Shown here: positions 28,592 to 38,586 of the stretch, piece after piece
Layout: every line of letters starts with the position of its first letter
Numbering within the stretch: position 1 is the stretch's first letter
From: Mycobacterium sp. IS-1496
GTDB lineage: Bacteria > Actinomycetota > Actinomycetes > Mycobacteriales > Mycobacteriaceae
Reading direction: 5' to 3'
Assembly (NCBI RefSeq): GCF_001499995.1
Contig: NZ_LQIU01000002.1
Coordinates: forward strand, 1-64,000
DNA length: 64,000 nucleotides
The notes under the pieces: generated by a model
What the model was told of the DNA's origin: nothing
Databases searched by the model: none
What the model saw: only the letters and a program-made list of their open reading frames with translations
Program-made: the position numbers and the translations under genes

Positions 28592-29734
28592 ATGACCGGC
28601 AGCCGATTCGACACCGATGTCTACGCCCGACGACTCCAGGCCGCCGCGGCGGCGGCGGGTGACGCCGGACTGGCCGGCCTGGTCATCACGCCCGGTTACG
28701 ACCTGCGCTACCTGGTGGGTTCGCGCGCGCAGACCTTCGAGCGGCTGACGGCGCTGGTGCTGCCCTCCGGCGGCGACCCGACCATCGTGGTGCCACGGCT
28801 GGAGTTGGCCGCGCTCAAAGAGTCAGCGATTCCCGAACTCGGTGTGGCGGTGCGGGACTGGGTCGACGGCGACAACCCGTACGAACTCGTCGCCGAGGCG
28901 CTCGGCGGCGCCCCCGCCCGCACGGCGGTGACCGACTCCATGCCGGCGCTGCACCTGCTGCCGCTGGCCGGTGTGCTCGGCGAGGTGCCGGTGCTGGCCA
29001 CCGACGTGCTGCGGCGCCTGCGGATGCTCAAGGACGCCGCCGAGGTCGACGCGTTGCGCAAGGCCGGTGCGGCCATCGACCGGGTGCACGCCCGGGTGCC
29101 GGAGTTCCTGGTGGCCGGCCGCACCGAAGCCGACGTCGCCGCCGACATCGCGGAAGCCATTGTCGCCGAGGGCCATTCCGAGGTGGCGTTCATCATCGTC
29201 GGGTCGGGCCCGCACGGCGCCGACCCGCACCACGAATGCTCCGACCGTGAGTTGCGGGCCGGCGACATCGTCGTGGTCGACATCGGTGGCCCCTACGAAC
29301 CGGGCTACAACTCCGACTCCACCCGCACGTACAGCCTGGGTCAACCGGATCCCGAGGTGGCGCGCCGCTACGCGGTGCTGCAGCGCGCCCAGCAGGCCGC
29401 CGTCGAGGCGGTGCGTCCGGGCGTCACCGCCGAGCAGATCGATGCGGCCGCGCGCGATGTGCTGGCCGCCGAGGGGCTTGCCGAGGCGTTCGTGCACCGC
29501 ACCGGCCACGGCATCGGCCTCTCGGTGCACGAGGAGCCCTACATCGTCGCCGGTAACGACCTGCCGCTCGAGCCGGGGATGGCGTTCAGCGTGGAGCCCG
29601 GCATCTACTTCCCGGGACAGTGGGGTGCGCGCATCGAGGACATCGTGATCGTCACCCAAGACGGCGCCGAGTCGGTGAACAACCGGCCGCACGACCTGAT
29701 CGTGGTGCCGGCCGGCCCGGACGCCACGGCCTGA
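28592..29734 (+). CDS. pepE: M24-family Xaa-Pro dipeptidase/aminopeptidase
   Basis: 380-residue metallopeptidase predicted to cleave X-Pro bonds. An N-terminal creatinase-like domain (about 1-135) precedes the pita-bread M24 domain. Metal ligands are visible in [19 protein letters not shown] (two Asp), [15 protein letters not shown] (His), [14 protein letters not shown] (Glu) and [10 protein letters not shown] (Glu). It corresponds to Rv2089c PepE in position and length, and faces the Rv2074-like gene convergently across 18 bases. Confidence 0.9.
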   Translation: MTGSRFDTDVYARRLQAAAAAAGDAGLAGLVITPGYDLRYLVGSRAQTFERLTALVLPSGGDPTIVVPRLELAALKESAIPELGVAVRDWVDGDNPYELVAEALGGAPARTAVTDSMPALHLLPLAGVLGEVPVLATDVLRRLRMLKDAAEVDALRKAGAAIDRVHARVPEFLVAGRTEADVAADIAEAIVAEGHSEVAFIIVGSGPHGADPHHECSDRELRAGDIVVVDIGGPYEPGYNSDSTRTYSLGQPDPEVARRYAVLQRAQQAAVEAVRPGVTAEQIDAAARDVLAAEGLAEAFVHRTGHGIGLSVHEEPYIVAGNDLPLEPGMAFSVEPGIYFPGQWGARIEDIVIVTQDGAESVNNRPHDLIVVPAGPDATA

Positions 29735-29752
29735 CGGGTCGCCGCAGCCGGG

Positions 29753-30178
29753 TCAGTCTCCGGAGCGGTCGAGCAGTTGGGACGACCCCAGCACCCGCTC
29801 GACGCGCACCTCGATCACCACGCGCTCCGGGTTGACCCGCGGCGTGCGGTACCGCTGGGCGTAGCGCAGTTCGGCGTCGCGGACGGCGTCCGGGTCGGAA
29901 TTCACGGTCGACTTGCCCTCCAGCGACAGCCAGCGGGCCCCGTCGACCTGGCTGAGTACCGCCACCCCCCGCTGCTCGGCGTTGACCGCCTTCTGCGAGC
30001 CGCCGGAGGTGATTACCCGGGCGATGTGCGTCTTGGGGTCGAAGGTGAATCCGACCGCCACGACGTGCGGAGAGTTGTCCGACCGCAAGGTGGTCAGCAT
30101 GGCGAGATGACGTTCGGTCAGGAACGCCAGCGCGTCGCTGGTGAGCCGGGTGGTCGCCTTGCGGCCCGATGTAGCCAC
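29753..30178 (-). CDS. F420-dependent biliverdin reductase-like flavin-fold protein (Rv2074 homologue)
   Basis: 141-residue split-barrel PPOX/FDOR-B protein. Its sequence ([64 protein letters not shown]) closely matches my memory of M. tuberculosis Rv2074, an F420H2-dependent biliverdin reductase. GTG 30178 gives near family length; a GTG nine bases upstream is also possible. The next gene diverges from it across 34 bases, as with Rv2073c/Rv2074. Confidence 0.88.
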   Translation of the reverse strand: MATSGRKATTRLTSDALAFLTERHLAMLTTLRSDNSPHVVAVGFTFDPKTHIARVITSGGSQKAVNAEQRGVAVLSQVDGARWLSLEGKSTVNSDPDAVRDAELRYAQRYRTPRVNPERVVIEVRVERVLGSSQLLDRSGD

Positions 30179-30212
30179 GGGACCCACGCTAGCGCAGGAG
30201 ATACTGGCAGCC

Positions 30213-30962
30213 GTGAAGGACACGGATAGCGGTTCGGTGGTGATCTTCGGCGGCCGCAGCGAGATCGGCGTCGAGGTGGCGACGCGGCTGGCGCCGGGTG
30301 CGACGGTGGTGCTGGCCGCGCGTGGTGCCGACCGGCTCGACGACGAGGTCAGCGCCGTACGGGCAGCCGGTGCGGCGGCGGTGCACACCGTCGACTTCGA
30401 CGCCGACGACCTCGCCTCGCACGCGCTGTTGGTGGCGAAACTGGTCTCCGACCACGGCCCGATCGCCACCGCGGTCGTCGCCTTCGGCATCCTCGGCGAC
30501 CAGGCGCGCGCCGAGCGCGACCCGGCCCACGCGGCGGCGATCGTGCACACCGATTACGTCGCCCAGGTCAGCCTGCTGACGGTGCTCGCGGCGACCATGC
30601 GGGAACACGGGTCCGGTGCGCTCATCGTGTTCTCGTCGGTGGCCGGCGCCCGCGTCCGCCGCGCGAACTACGTCTACGGGTCGGCCAAGGCCGGGCTCGA
30701 CGGTTTCGCCAACGGACTGGCCGACGCGCTGCACGGGTCCGGGGTGCACCTGTTGCTGGTCCGGCCCGGCTTCGTGATCGGCCGGATGACCGCGGGCATG
30801 GACCCCGCGCCGCTGTCGAGCACCCCGGCCCAGGTGGCCGAGGCGACGGTGCGCGCGCTCGAGAAGGGGCGCCGCGAGGTGTGGATCCCGCGGTCGCTGG
30901 GCGCCGCGGTGGTGGTCATGCGGTTGTTGCCGCGGTTCGTGTGGCGCAGGATGCCGCGGTGA
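30213..30962 (+). CDS. Short-chain dehydrogenase/reductase (Rv2073c-like)
   Basis: 249-residue SDR, the length I recall for Rv2073c. The cofactor motif is [15 protein letters not shown] and the active site is Ser in [11 protein letters not shown] plus Y-x3-K in [12 protein letters not shown] 30213 is chosen because the upstream extension has no SDR character and lies over the divergent promoter. Its stop overlaps the cobL start (GTGA), so it heads the cobLMK operon. DprE2/KR-like SDRs resemble it; the substrate is unknown and a role in cobalamin synthesis is not implied by sequence. Confidence 0.87.
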   Translation: MKDTDSGSVVIFGGRSEIGVEVATRLAPGATVVLAARGADRLDDEVSAVRAAGAAAVHTVDFDADDLASHALLVAKLVSDHGPIATAVVAFGILGDQARAERDPAHAAAIVHTDYVAQVSLLTVLAATMREHGSGALIVFSSVAGARVRRANYVYGSAKAGLDGFANGLADALHGSGVHLLLVRPGFVIGRMTAGMDPAPLSSTPAQVAEATVRALEKGRREVWIPRSLGAAVVVMRLLPRFVWRRMPR

Positions 30963-32143
30963 ACCGAGTGATGGTGGTCGGCATCGGCGCCGACGGCATG
31001 GCCGGGCTGTCAGCCGCATCGGCCGCCGAATTGCGCCGCGCGACAACGATTCACGGGTCGAAGCGTCAGCTCGATCTGCTCGACGACACCGTGGCCGCCG
31101 AACGCCGGGAATGGCCGTCGCCGCTGCTGCCCGCCCTGCACGCCCTCCGCGACGCGCCCGGCGGCGACGTCCACATCGTGGCCAGCGGCGACCCGATGCT
31201 GCACGGCATCGGTGGCACGGCGGTGCGGGTCTTCGGAGCGGAGCGGGTCACCGTGCTGCCCCACGTGTCGTCGGTGACGCTGGCGTGCGCCCGCCTGGGC
31301 TGGGCGGTGCAGGACACCGAGGTGATCAGCCTGGTGACGGCCGCGCCCCGGCTGGCGGTGCGCCGCGGCGGCCGTGCGGTCGTGCTGTCCCGCGACGAAT
31401 CCACCCCGGCGACGCTGGCCCGGTTGCTGACCGACACCGGGCGGGGCGAGTCGGAGATGACGGTGCTCGAACAGCTCGGCGGGCCGGCCGAGCGCCGACT
31501 CGATGCCACCGCCAGGGCGTGGGCGGCCGACCCGCCCGGCGACGTCGACGCGCTCAACGTCGTCGCCATCCGGTACCTGCCTGACGACCGGCGGTTGCAG
31601 GTGCTGCCCGACGACGCGTACGCCCACGACGGGCAGATCACCAAACAGTCGATGCGCGCGGTGACCCTGGCCGCGCTGGCGCCGCGCCCGGGCGAGCTGC
31701 TGTGGGACGTGGGCGCCGGATCGGGCAGCATCGGCATCGAGTGGTGCCGCAGCGGAGCGGGATGCCGGGCGATCGCCTTCGAGCGGGACGAGGCACGACG
31801 GGCGCGCATCGCCGCCAATGCGGACGCCCACGGCGTCGACGTCGAGGTGTGGGAGGTGGCGCCGGATTCGTTCGGCGATGCGCCGGTGCCGTCGGCGGTG
31901 TTCGTCGGCGGTGGCCTGACCGCACCCGGTCTGTTGGACGGCTGCTTCGCGGCGCTGCCGTCCGGCGGCCGGCTGGTCGCCAACGCCGTCACTGTGGAGT
32001 CCGAAGCGGTTCTCGTTCAGTGGTATTCGAAGATGGGTGGGGAGTTGCGCCGCTACCAGCACTACCGTGGTGAGCCGGTCGGCACGTTCACGGGCTGGCG
32101 GCCCGCCATGCCGGTGACGCAGTGGGTGGCGGTCAAGCCGTGA
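30959..32143 (+). CDS. cobL: Precorrin-6Y C5,15-methyltransferase (decarboxylating)
   Basis: 394-residue bifunctional enzyme of aerobic cobalamin synthesis that methylates C5 and C15 of precorrin-6Y and decarboxylates the acetate side chain. The N-terminal half is a tetrapyrrole methylase (VVGIGADGMAGLSAASAAEL; HIVASGDPMLHGIG). The C-terminal half is a CbiT-type SAM methyltransferase (DVGAGSGSIGIEWCRSG). GTG 30959 overlaps the SDR stop; another GTG nine bases on is possible. The stop overlaps cobM (GTGA). Confidence 0.93.
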   Translation: MNRVMVVGIGADGMAGLSAASAAELRRATTIHGSKRQLDLLDDTVAAERREWPSPLLPALHALRDAPGGDVHIVASGDPMLHGIGGTAVRVFGAERVTVLPHVSSVTLACARLGWAVQDTEVISLVTAAPRLAVRRGGRAVVLSRDESTPATLARLLTDTGRGESEMTVLEQLGGPAERRLDATARAWAADPPGDVDALNVVAIRYLPDDRRLQVLPDDAYAHDGQITKQSMRAVTLAALAPRPGELLWDVGAGSGSIGIEWCRSGAGCRAIAFERDEARRARIAANADAHGVDVEVWEVAPDSFGDAPVPSAVFVGGGLTAPGLLDGCFAALPSGGRLVANAVTVESEAVLVQWYSKMGGELRRYQHYRGEPVGTFTGWRPAMPVTQWVAVKP

Positions 32144-32892
32144 CCGTCTACTTCATCGGGGCCGGTCCGGGCGCGGCCGATCTGATCACCGTACGCGGGC
32201 AGCGGCTGCTCAGCCGGTGTCCGGTGTGCCTGTACGCCGGATCGATCATGCCCGAGGACCTGCTGGCGCTCTGCCCGCCCGACGCGCGCATCGTCGACAC
32301 CGGCCCGCTCACGCTCGACCAGATCGTCGACGAACTCGCCCGGGCACACGCCGCGGGACAGGACGTGGCCCGCCTGCATTCCGGGGATCCGTCGATCTAC
32401 AGCGCGCTCGCCGAGCAGTGCCGCCGCCTCGACGCGCTGGGAGTCGATTACGAGGTGGTGCCGGGCGTTCCGGCGTTCGCCGCGGCGGCGGCCGCGTTGG
32501 GTCGCGAACTCACCGTGCCCGGCGTCGCCCAGACCGTCACGTTGAGCCGGGTCGCGACGTTGTCGACGGCCATGCCGCCCGGGGAGGACCTGCGCACCCT
32601 GTCCGCCGCGGGCGGCACCCTGGTGCTGCACCTGGCGGCCGCGCAGATCGACACCATCGTGCCCGAACTGCTGGCCGGCGGCTACCGTCCGCAAACACCC
32701 TGCGCCGTGGTGGCTTTCGCGAGCTGGCCCGAGGAGATCGTGCTGCGCGGCACCCTCGCCGACATCGCCGCCCAGATGCACGACGCCGCCGTCACCCGCA
32801 CCGCGGTGATCGTCATCGGCGACGTGCTCGCCGCCGACGGCACCGACAGCTACCTGTACTCGTCCGGGCGTGTGCGCCGCGGGCGGCACTGA
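32140..32892 (+). CDS. cobM: Precorrin-4 C11-methyltransferase
   Basis: 250-residue SAM-dependent tetrapyrrole methylase that converts precorrin-4 to precorrin-5. Family blocks seen are VYFIGAGPGAADLITVRGQ, YAGSIMPEDLLALCP, ARLHSGDPSIYSALAEQ and YEVVPGVPAFAAAAAALG. The GTG start overlaps the cobL stop by four bases, and the TGA stop shares one base with the cobK ATG. Confidence 0.95.
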   Translation: MTVYFIGAGPGAADLITVRGQRLLSRCPVCLYAGSIMPEDLLALCPPDARIVDTGPLTLDQIVDELARAHAAGQDVARLHSGDPSIYSALAEQCRRLDALGVDYEVVPGVPAFAAAAAALGRELTVPGVAQTVTLSRVATLSTAMPPGEDLRTLSAAGGTLVLHLAAAQIDTIVPELLAGGYRPQTPCAVVAFASWPEEIVLRGTLADIAAQMHDAAVTRTAVIVIGDVLAADGTDSYLYSSGRVRRGRH

Positions 32893-33620
32893 TGCGGATC
32901 CTGCTGCTGGGCGGCACGGGGGAGGCGCGGGCGCTGGCGGCGGCGCTGCACCCCGACGTCGAGGTGATCAGTTCCCTGGCCGGGCGGGTGCCCGATCCGG
33001 CGCTGCCGGTGGGGCAGGTGCGGATCGGCGGCTTCGGTGGCGTCGACGGGATGCGTCGCTGGTTGACCGACAACCCCGTCGACGCGGTCGTGGACGCGAC
33101 GCATCCGTTCGCGGCGACCATCACCGCGACGGCCGCCGCGGTCTGCGCGGACCTGGGCCTGCCGCACCTGCTGCTGGCCCGGCCGGCGTGGCCGCCGGGC
33201 GACGCGATCGTGGTGAGTGACGATCGAGAGGCAGCGGAAACCGTTGCACGACAAGGGTTCGCCAGGGTATTCCTCACCACCGGGCGCACCGGCGTCGCCG
33301 CCTTCCGCGACAGCGACGCCTGGTTCCTGATCCGGGCGGTCACCGCGCCCGATGCCGAGCTCCTCCCGCGGCGCCACGAACTGCTGCTCTCGCGCGGCCC
33401 GTACCGCTACGACGACGAACTCGCCGTGCTGCGCGACCATCGCGTCGACGCGCTGGTCACCAAGAACAGCGGCGGCGACATGACCCGGCCGAAACTCGAC
33501 GCCGCCGCGGCCCTGGGCATCCCCGTCGTGATGGTGGATCGGCCGCCCGTTCCGCCGGGTGTCCGCATGGTGGGGACCGTGGCGGACGCGGTGGCGTGGG
33601 TCAGCTCGCGGGCGCGATGA
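32892..33620 (+). CDS. cobK: Precorrin-6A reductase
   Basis: 242-residue NADPH-dependent reductase converting precorrin-6A to precorrin-6B. Typical blocks are ILLLGGTGEARALAAAL, VDATHPFAATITATAAAVC, VFLTTGRTGVAAFRD and VTKNSGGDMTRPKLDAA. Third and last gene of the coupled cobLMK run. Its 3' end overlaps the convergent kinase gene by 20 bases. Confidence 0.95.
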   Translation: MRILLLGGTGEARALAAALHPDVEVISSLAGRVPDPALPVGQVRIGGFGGVDGMRRWLTDNPVDAVVDATHPFAATITATAAAVCADLGLPHLLLARPAWPPGDAIVVSDDREAAETVARQGFARVFLTTGRTGVAAFRDSDAWFLIRAVTAPDAELLPRRHELLLSRGPYRYDDELAVLRDHRVDALVTKNSGGDMTRPKLDAAAALGIPVVMVDRPPVPPGVRMVGTVADAVAWVSSRAR

Positions 33621-34680
33621 GGTCGAGGGTGCCCAACTCGCGGATCGCCTGACAGCCACGGGCCGCCATCACGAGCATCATCTCGTCGCCGCGTTCGGTG
33701 GACGTCGCGAACGCACACCCGAGCACGGTGATCAGCGGCGCCTGCAGCATGCCCAATCGATAATCCCGCCAACAGGTTTCGAGGTCGTAACCGGTGACGC
33801 CGTGGCTGAGCAGCCGCCGGTGGTAGGCGGCGACCAGATCGCGTTCGACGGCGGCGCGGATCTCGGGCTGCAGACTCGTGGCGCTGAAGTACGAGAGATC
33901 GCGGGCGGGCAGACCGGATCCGAGCGTCTGCCAGTCGACCACGGTGATCCGCGACCGGTCCGGGTCGAACAGCATGTTGTCGAGGCGGTAGTCGCCGTGC
34001 AGCACCGCGAACCGGTCCGGTTCGGCCAGCAGCCACGGCGTCACCACCGACATCGCGGCCGTCACCGTGTCGCGGTCCTCCTGGCGCATCCGGTCGCCGA
34101 GCCGGTCCAGCGTCATACCGGCCGCCATGGCCGCCACCTCGCCGAAGCCCTGCGCCGAGGCGGGTTCGGGCTTCGGCATCGCGATGCCGGGGAAGTCGGC
34201 CCACCGCGGGTCACACCACGTCGGCCCGTGCAGATCGGCCAACGCCTCGACCGCCAGGCGCGCCTCCTCGGCGCTGCACCCGGCGATCTGGTCACCCTGC
34301 ACGGCGGGCGCCATGTCGCCGAGCAGCAGCACGAAATCGACTCCGTCACCGGCGATCTCGCAGTGGTAGCAGGGTGGGGTCGGGATCTGCACCACACCGG
34401 CGAGGTTGGTGTAGAAGGCATGCTCGGAGCGGTAGCCGATCGCGACCCGGTCGCGGACCGTCTCGTCCTGGGCGGGCAGTTTGATCGCGTACGACGACGG
34501 CAGGTCCGGGCGCGGCTCGGCATAGGTGACCGTCACCCGGTAGGTGGCACCGGTCTGCCCGGTGCCGATCGGCACGATGTCGACGGCGGTGACGTCGACG
34601 GGCACGCCGTCGCGGGCCAGTGCGCTGCCGAGCCATTGCGGGGTGACGTCTGCGGGCTTGCCGGGGATGAGGGCCTGCAC
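33601..34680 (-). CDS. APH-fold small-molecule kinase (ecdysteroid/acyl-CoA-related phosphotransferase type)
   Basis: 359-residue aminoglycoside phosphotransferase/choline kinase-fold protein. The catalytic loop is VLHGDYRLDNMLFD and the metal-binding Asp is in ITVVDWQTLGSG. A recognisable C-terminal block is TSTERGDEMMLVMAARG. GTG 34680 follows an AAAGGCGG ribosome site. The substrate is unknown; this subgroup is common in mycobacteria and need not give drug resistance. It occupies the place where M. tuberculosis has sigC, blaC and Rv2067c, between cobK and cobI. It resembles the N-terminal half of the protein at 60945-62948. Confidence 0.82.
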   Translation of the reverse strand: MQALIPGKPADVTPQWLGSALARDGVPVDVTAVDIVPIGTGQTGATYRVTVTYAEPRPDLPSSYAIKLPAQDETVRDRVAIGYRSEHAFYTNLAGVVQIPTPPCYHCEIAGDGVDFVLLLGDMAPAVQGDQIAGCSAEEARLAVEALADLHGPTWCDPRWADFPGIAMPKPEPASAQGFGEVAAMAAGMTLDRLGDRMRQEDRDTVTAAMSVVTPWLLAEPDRFAVLHGDYRLDNMLFDPDRSRITVVDWQTLGSGLPARDLSYFSATSLQPEIRAAVERDLVAAYHRRLLSHGVTGYDLETCWRDYRLGMLQAPLITVLGCAFATSTERGDEMMLVMAARGCQAIRELGTLDLIAPAS

Positions 34681-34717
34681 GGCACCGCCTTTCGTCACGC
34701 TGTGACGCGTGACACTA

Positions 34718-36205
34718 TCACCCGGGATAGTAACGCGGGGTGAACACCCGATCGCCGGCATCGCCGGTGTACCACTGGGTCTGGGACGACCCCACGATGA
34801 GCAGGCAGCGCATGTCGACCTGGGCGGGGTCCAGGTCGGCCAAACGCACCACCCGGACCTCCTCGTGCGGGCCCGCCACGTCGCGGCCGATGATCACCGG
34901 CGTGCCGGGGTCGCGGTGGGCCAGCAGCAGCTCGCGCATCCTGCCGACCTGCCAGGTGCGGCTCTTCGACGCCGGGTTGTAGATCGCCAGGACCAGGTCG
35001 GCCTGCGCGGCCGCGGTCAGCCGGGCCTCGATGATCTCCCACGGTTTGAGCCGGTCGGACAGCGAGATCACCGCGTAGTCGTGGCCGAGCGGCGCGCCGA
35101 CGCGACTGGCCACCGCCTGGGCGGCCGTCATCGCCGGGATCACCCGCACCTCGACGCCCGGCCACTGCTTGGCCTCCTCGAGGACGGCGGTCGCCATCGC
35201 GAACACCCCCGGATCTCCGGACGACACCACCGCGACGGCGCGGCCCTGTTCGGCCAGCGTGCACGCCAGCCGGGCGCGGGCCGGCTCGTCGGTGTTGTCG
35301 CTGGGGTGCCGCTGCTGGCCGTCGCGCAGACCGACCCGGTCGAGGTAGGGGCCGTAGCCGATCAGGTCGGTCGCCGCGACCAGTTCGCGGCGGCTCTGGG
35401 GGGTCATCCACTCGATCGCCCCGGGTCCCAGCCCGATCACGGTGACACTGCCGCTGCCCGCGCGCCGGCGCGAACCGCCGGGGAGCATCGCCAGCGAGAA
35501 GTACGGCACCTTGTCCTCGCCGTCGACGTCCGCCGCGGACAGGGTGCGCTGATCGGGGGTGCTCGCGCGTTCGACGTAGAACGCCTCGTCGAGCCGGCCC
35601 GTCGCCGCCAGCGCCGCCCGCACCGTCGGGTACGACCGGCCCAGCTTGAGCACGACGGCGGCGTCGGTGTCGGCCAGCCGGCGTTCGAGTTCGGCGGCGG
35701 GCAGGGTGCCCGGCAGGATCGTCAGCACCTCCTCGCCCTGCACCAGCGGCGTGGCGATGGCCGCCGACGCGGCGCTCACCGACGTCACACCCGGCACGAT
35801 CTCGGCGGCGAACCGCTCGGTGAGCCGCGTGTGCATGTGCATGTAGGAGCTGTAGAACAGCGGGTCGCCCTCGGCGAGCAGCGCCACGTCGCGGCCCGCG
35901 TCCAGGTGGGCGGCGATGCGTTCGGCGGCCTCGCGGTAGAAGTCCTCCATCGCACCGGCGTAGCCGCCGGGATGGTCGGTCACCTCGGTGGTCACCGGAT
36001 AGACCAGATGCTCTTCGAGCTGACCGCCGCGCAGGTACGGTTCGGCGATCCGGCGCGCGATGCTGCGGCCGTGGCGCGCACTGTGGTAGGCCACCACGTC
36101 GGCCTGCCCGATCACCCGGGCCGCCTTGACGGTGACGAGTTCGGGGTCGCCGGGCCCCAGCCCGACGCCGTACAGCGTGCCGCGCTTCGTCGTTGGCAGG
36201 GTCAT
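34718..36205 (-). CDS. cobIJ: Fused precorrin-2 C20- and precorrin-3B C17-methyltransferase (CobIJ)
   Basis: 495-residue fusion of two tetrapyrrole methylases. Residues 1-240 are CobI ([38 protein letters not shown]), methylating precorrin-2 at C20. Residues 250-495 are CobJ ([37 protein letters not shown]), performing ring contraction of precorrin-3B. The ATG overlaps the cobH stop by four bases. It is read divergently from cobLMK, as in M. tuberculosis. Confidence 0.95.
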   Translation of the reverse strand: MTLPTTKRGTLYGVGLGPGDPELVTVKAARVIGQADVVAYHSARHGRSIARRIAEPYLRGGQLEEHLVYPVTTEVTDHPGGYAGAMEDFYREAAERIAAHLDAGRDVALLAEGDPLFYSSYMHMHTRLTERFAAEIVPGVTSVSAASAAIATPLVQGEEVLTILPGTLPAAELERRLADTDAAVVLKLGRSYPTVRAALAATGRLDEAFYVERASTPDQRTLSAADVDGEDKVPYFSLAMLPGGSRRRAGSGSVTVIGLGPGAIEWMTPQSRRELVAATDLIGYGPYLDRVGLRDGQQRHPSDNTDEPARARLACTLAEQGRAVAVVSSGDPGVFAMATAVLEEAKQWPGVEVRVIPAMTAAQAVASRVGAPLGHDYAVISLSDRLKPWEIIEARLTAAAQADLVLAIYNPASKSRTWQVGRMRELLLAHRDPGTPVIIGRDVAGPHEEVRVVRLADLDPAQVDMRCLLIVGSSQTQWYTGDAGDRVFTPRYYPG

Positions 36206-36837
36206 TCGCGTTCGCTCGCAATCGCATTCACGGCGGCCGCCGCCATCGCGCTGCCGCCGCGCCGGCCCGTCACCACGAGATACGCCATCCCTCGGGGCCG
36301 CGCGACGAGCTCGTCCTTCGACTGCGCCGACCCGACGAACCCGACCGGTCCGCCCAGCACGGCCGCGGGGACCGGCGCACCCTCGTCGATCAACTCGAGC
36401 AGCCGGAACAGCGCCGTCGGCGCATTCCCGATCGCGAGCACCGCACCACCGAGCCGGTCGGCCCACAGGTCGACCGCCGCCGCGGACCGGGTGAAGCCCA
36501 GCTTCGCCGCGAGCTCGGGTGCGCGGGGATCGGCGACCAGCGACACCACCTCGTTGTCGGCGGGCAGCCGCGACCGGGTGATCCCGGCGGCCACCATCGA
36601 CGAATCGCACAGCACCGGAGCGCCCGCGGTCAGCGCGGTGTGCGCGCGGGCCACGACGTCGTCGCTGAACGCCACGTGGTCGGCCACGTCGACCTGTCCG
36701 CACGTGTGGATCAGCCGGACCACCACCCGCGCCACATCGTCGGGGAAGCGCGCCAGATCCGCCTCGTCGCGGATGGTCGCGAACGACTGCCGGTAGATCT
36801 CGGCGGCGTCGCGGATGTAGTCCAGCACGCCGCTCAC
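36202..36837 (-). CDS. cobH: Precorrin-8X methylmutase
   Basis: 211-residue enzyme moving the C11 methyl group to C12, forming hydrogenobyrinate. The catalytic His lies in [15 protein letters not shown]. Other family blocks are [28 protein letters not shown] and [19 protein letters not shown] start at 36837, one base after the cobG stop. Confidence 0.95.
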   Translation of the reverse strand: MSGVLDYIRDAAEIYRQSFATIRDEADLARFPDDVARVVVRLIHTCGQVDVADHVAFSDDVVARAHTALTAGAPVLCDSSMVAAGITRSRLPADNEVVSLVADPRAPELAAKLGFTRSAAAVDLWADRLGGAVLAIGNAPTALFRLLELIDEGAPVPAAVLGGPVGFVGSAQSKDELVARPRGMAYLVVTGRRGGSAMAAAAVNAIASERE

Positions 36838-36838
36838 C

Positions 36839-37960
36839 CTACGACGGGCGCTCGCGCGGCCGATAACCGTCCGGGCCCGCGATCAGCACCTGGCCGACCG
36901 GCGGGCTGCCGCACCCGCGTTCGCACCCCACGAAGTGGCGATGGCCCGGCGCGGGGTCGTCGACCGCGGCGGCCGCGTCAGCGCGCACGTCGGCGGCCGA
37001 CCGTTCGCAGCCCGGGCTTCCCGTGCAGGCACTGACGTCGAGCCACAGGGAGTTCTCGTCGAACACCAGCCCCATCGGCGCCAGCACCCGCAGCGCCACG
37101 TCGGCGACGCCTTCGTCGAGGTCGCAGATCAGCAACGACCGCCACGGCGTGACGATCACCGGCGCCTCGACCGCGCCGACGAACTCGGCGGTCCTGGCGG
37201 GCAGCACGCCGAGCGGAACCGCGGCGCCCAGGGTGATTCGGCCGTCGTCCTGGGGGAGCCAGCCCACCGGCGGGCGAATGACCGGGGGCCAGGTGGCGCC
37301 GGGTTCGGCCGTGACCGGCAGCCCGGTCAGCAGGTCCTGCGGTGCGGCGAGCTCGCCCACGCGCCAGGCGATGCCGCGCACCGCCACGAACCGCACGGCC
37401 ACGTCGATCAGGGTGCGGACCGCGTCGTCGAGGGTCAGCCGTACGCCGGTGTCACGGCCGGCCAGCAGCAACGCTGCGTTGTCGCCGTCGAGAGCGTGCA
37501 CGCCGACATCGGTACCGAGACCGGAGATGTCGCCGCGACCGTCGTCGAGGCCGAACCAGAACCGGCCGGAGGACTCCGCCAGCGCGGGCTCGTGCCGGAT
37601 CGCCGCGTCGAGGTCGCCGATCAGGTGCCGCAGGTCGGCGAGACCACCGGAGCGTCCGGACAGGGGCGAGGCCACGATGTTGCGGACCCGCTCGTGGGTC
37701 GGGGAGGGCAGCAGTCCGGCCCCGGCCATCGCCTCGGCGACCGCGCCGGTGTCGGTGATACCGCGGATCTGGAGGTTGCCGCGCGAGGTCAGCTCGAGAT
37801 CCGGTGAGCCGTAGCGGGTGGCCGTCTGCGCGAGCGCGGTGAGCGCGGCGCCGGAGATCATGCCGCCGGGCAGTCGGACACGGGCCAGCGCGCCGTCAGC
37901 GGCCCGGTGCACCGAGAGGGCACCCGGGCACGCGTCCTGATCGCGGGATCGAGTCGTCAC
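36839..37960 (-). CDS. cobG: Precorrin-3B synthase
   Basis: 373-residue ferredoxin/sulfite-reductase-fold enzyme that uses O2 to make precorrin-3B, marking the aerobic cobalamin route. The Fe-S ligands are visible as [10 protein letters not shown] and CERGCGSPP near the C-terminus. The N-terminal [17 protein letters not shown] and [10 protein letters not shown] blocks are family features. GTG start. It heads the cobG-cobH-cobIJ run on the minus strand. I see no B12-riboswitch-like sequence in the 193 bases upstream. Confidence 0.92.
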   Translation of the reverse strand: MTTRSRDQDACPGALSVHRAADGALARVRLPGGMISGAALTALAQTATRYGSPDLELTSRGNLQIRGITDTGAVAEAMAGAGLLPSPTHERVRNIVASPLSGRSGGLADLRHLIGDLDAAIRHEPALAESSGRFWFGLDDGRGDISGLGTDVGVHALDGDNAALLLAGRDTGVRLTLDDAVRTLIDVAVRFVAVRGIAWRVGELAAPQDLLTGLPVTAEPGATWPPVIRPPVGWLPQDDGRITLGAAVPLGVLPARTAEFVGAVEAPVIVTPWRSLLICDLDEGVADVALRVLAPMGLVFDENSLWLDVSACTGSPGCERSAADVRADAAAAVDDPAPGHRHFVGCERGCGSPPVGQVLIAGPDGYRPRERPS

Positions 37961-38064
37961 TGGCTGCCATTCTAGGAACGCCCGTCCGGGGACCGTGGCC
38001 GTCGCAGGGTGTGAGCTGTTCCGGCACCGCTGTCCAGGATTTGTTTGATCGAGTCACTATTTTT

Positions 38065-38089
38065 CAGATCCGGCCTCCGTTCGGATCTG
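38065..38089. repeat. Perfect 8-bp inverted repeat between cobG and the cNMP-binding gene
   Basis: CAGATCCG (38065-38072) and CGGATCTG (38082-38089) flank a 9-base spacer. A TAGGCT -10-like box for the rightward gene is at 38109-38114, so the repeat would cover roughly -56 to -32 of that promoter. The T-run next to it is on the wrong side for a terminator in either direction. Best read as a protein-binding site; the binder is unknown. Confidence 0.5.
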
Positions 38090-38108
38090 CGGAAGGCCCC
38101 CGATTCAC

Positions 38109-38114
38109 TAGGCT
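38109..38114 (+). promoter_or_regulatory. -10-like box for the cNMP-binding gene
   Basis: TAGGCT fits TANNNT and lies 39 bases before ATG 38154, which has its own GGAG ribosome site, so a short leader is expected. The nearby inverted repeat at 38065-38089 is suitably placed to control it. Confidence 0.35.
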
Positions 38115-38153
38115 CCGCGATGTCAGGGTCACATCGGGGAACAGGAGCCGGTC

Positions 38154-38585
38154 ATGAAAGCCCGCGACAAACAAGACGAGGAAGACGTCAGCCGGCTTCG
38201 CGAATTCGCGGAATTCGCGGACTTCTCCGACGACGATCTCCGGCGTCTCGTTCGAGCGGCACACCGCACCTCGACGTCGGCGCCGTGGCCGTTGATCCAC
38301 GAGCAGACCCCGTCGGACGCCTGCTTCATCCTGCTCAGCGGATCAGCCTCGGTGTACCTCGGCCGCGACCGCGTGGCGGAACTGTCGCCGGGCGAGGTCA
38401 TCGGCGAATCGGCCCTGCGTCAAGGGAAGCTGCGTTCGGCGACCGTGACGACGACGGGCCCGGCCGAGGTCCTGCGCATCGGCCGCGAGGACTTCGCGCG
38501 CCTGCTCGACGAGATCCCCGCGCTGCGCGGGACGGTCGACGACACCGTCGCGCGCCACACGTCGGGGACGCCGGCGACCGACTGA
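38154..38585 (+). CDS. Stand-alone cyclic-nucleotide-binding domain protein
   Basis: 143-residue protein made almost entirely of a cNMP-binding beta barrel (ACFILLSGSASVYLG; ELSPGEVIGESALRQGKLRSATVTT), with a short helical lead and no DNA-binding domain. The phosphate-binding cassette is only approximate (GESALRQGKLRSAT), so nucleotide binding is possible but unproven. ATG 38154 follows GGAG. Convergent with the dioxygenase gene, leaving one base between stops. Function unknown. Confidence 0.8.
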   Translation: MKARDKQDEEDVSRLREFAEFADFSDDDLRRLVRAAHRTSTSAPWPLIHEQTPSDACFILLSGSASVYLGRDRVAELSPGEVIGESALRQGKLRSATVTTTGPAEVLRIGREDFARLLDEIPALRGTVDDTVARHTSGTPATD

Positions 38586-38586
38586 C

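Noticed and set aside
33601..34680. Aminoglycoside resistance gene
   Set aside because: The fold matches APH, but the sequence belongs to the broad mycobacterial APH-like kinase group and shows no specific resistance-enzyme signature.
37961..38153. Cobalamin riboswitch upstream of cobG
   Set aside because: Both strands were read for the B12-box and core elements and neither was found; only an inverted repeat and -10 box are visible.
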